A program made the translations under genes and the position numbers. A stretch of 64,000 nucleotides of DNA from Cylindrospermum stagnale PCC 7417. GTDB lineage: Bacteria > Cyanobacteriota > Cyanobacteriia > Cyanobacteriales > Nostocaceae. Positions 63,562 to 64,000 of this stretch are shown here, piece by piece. The notes beneath the pieces are model-generated. The model was not told the DNA's origin and did not search any database. It saw only the letters and a list, made by a program, of their open reading frames with translations. Location: NCBI RefSeq assembly GCF_000317535.1, contig NC_019757.1:5049501-5113500 (forward strand), read 5' to 3'. Every line of letters starts with the position of its first letter. Position 1 is the stretch's first letter.

Positions 63562-64000
63562 ATGAAAGAATTAGATAAACTAAAAAACTTACTTCCTCAA
63601 GACTTAGAACAGAGAAAAAACTGGTATTCAAACGTAGCAGAAGCCTATAATAAAGTCAGACCACGATATCCAAAAGAACTCATTAATCGTGCTGTAGAAG
63701 TAGCCCAAATTCCTGCTGAAGCCGCCATTCTTGAGTTAGGCTGTGGACCCGGTATCGCAACTGTACCATTCGCTCAATTAGGCTTTTCTATCCTCTGTCT
63801 AGAACCCAGCAAAGAAGCTTGTAATTTAGCTAAACAAAATTGTGCAGCATATCCAAAAGTAGAGATTCAGCAAACCACCTTTGAAGAATGGAAATTAGAA
63901 ACAGGAAGATTTAACGCAGTTTTAGCAGCAACCTCCTTTCATTGGATAAATCCTGATATTGGTTGTGCAAAAGCTGCTGATGCTTTACAGGCAAATGGTT
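63562..64000 (+). CDS. Class I SAM-dependent methyltransferase (cut by window end)
   Basis: The first 146 codons are visible, with the 3' end outside the window. It starts MKELDKLKNLLPQDLEQRKN, then YNKVRPRYPKELINRAVEVA. Motif I is ILELGCGPGIATVPFAQLGF (SAM-binding GxGxG type), followed by the acidic end of strand 2 (LCLEPSKEAC) and the post-motif FNAVLAATSFHWINPDIGCA. The F/A-x-x-S-F-H-W motif is typical of the Methyltransf_11/25-like group that methylates small molecules. Substrate unknown. Confidence 0.85.
   Translation, partial: MKELDKLKNLLPQDLEQRKNWYSNVAEAYNKVRPRYPKELINRAVEVAQIPAEAAILELGCGPGIATVPFAQLGFSILCLEPSKEACNLAKQNCAAYPKVEIQQTTFEEWKLETGRFNAVLAATSFHWINPDIGCAKAADALQANG

Overview
The window reads as a chromosomal segment of a filamentous, probably heterocyst-forming cyanobacterium (Nostocales). 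This is inferred from frequent GCGATCGC (HIP1) sites, heptanucleotide tandem repeats (STRR type), a biliverdin reductase close to the Synechocystis BvdR family, the chloroplast/cyanobacterial ribosomal protein PSRP-3 (Ycf65), the two-gene beta/epsilon ATP synthase operon, and families common in cyanobacteria (DUF928, Uma2, pentapeptide, PEP-CTERM). No taxon can be fixed from sequence reading alone.

Layout. 1-3.2 kb: bvdR, map and a membrane pentapeptide protein. 3.6-7.4 kb: three TPR lipoproteins, two of them a tandem duplication including their upstream regions. 7.5-10.8 kb: an SDR sugar-nucleotide reductase, then a leftward cluster of a DUF928 protein, a PNKP-like polynucleotide kinase and a Thg1-like 3'-5' polymerase, which together suggest an RNA 5'-end repair operon. 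11.2-15.9 kb: glycine cleavage genes gcvT-gcvH-gcvP. 16-20 kb: acetyltransferase, lumenal pentapeptide protein, a ParD antitoxin with a stop-mutated ParE, a MITE-like element and a GT39-type membrane glycosyltransferase. 20.3-23.2 kb: a STAND NB-ARC/TPR protein divergent from a 71-residue membrane peptide. 23.2-33.2 kb: cysC, two FG-GAP/RTX-type secreted proteins (one frameshifted), a TIGR03032-TPR-OGT fusion, a PEP-CTERM protein and Uma2. 33.4-41.1 kb: tRNA-Ala(GGC), hisF, ruvB, a TPR protein, a HAD phosphatase, PSRP-3, a WD40 relic and a large SPFH protein.

41.2-55.0 kb is the accessory heart of the window: a polymorphic-toxin island. Two toxin genes share a near-identical 0.86-kb leader and N-terminal module as direct repeats 2,888 bp apart. 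One carries an Ntox50-like C-terminal domain followed by a 99-residue putative immunity protein. The other is a giant DUF4157 (HExxH) protein with an unrecognised C-terminal domain followed by a 129-residue putative immunity protein. In both copies the same in-frame TAG separates the first 67 codons from the rest. Downstream lie further immunity-like genes, broken paralogue fragments, a small MITE with target duplication, and a YbjN-domain protein.

55.2-64 kb returns to core genes: atpC and atpD, a SirB1-family protein, an SRPBCC protein, a multi-helix MscS-like channel, a five-repeat beta-flower-like secreted protein, a GTPase-DUF697 protein, a small hypothetical, and a methyltransferase cut by the window end. 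No CRISPR array, rRNA or intact transposase gene was seen.
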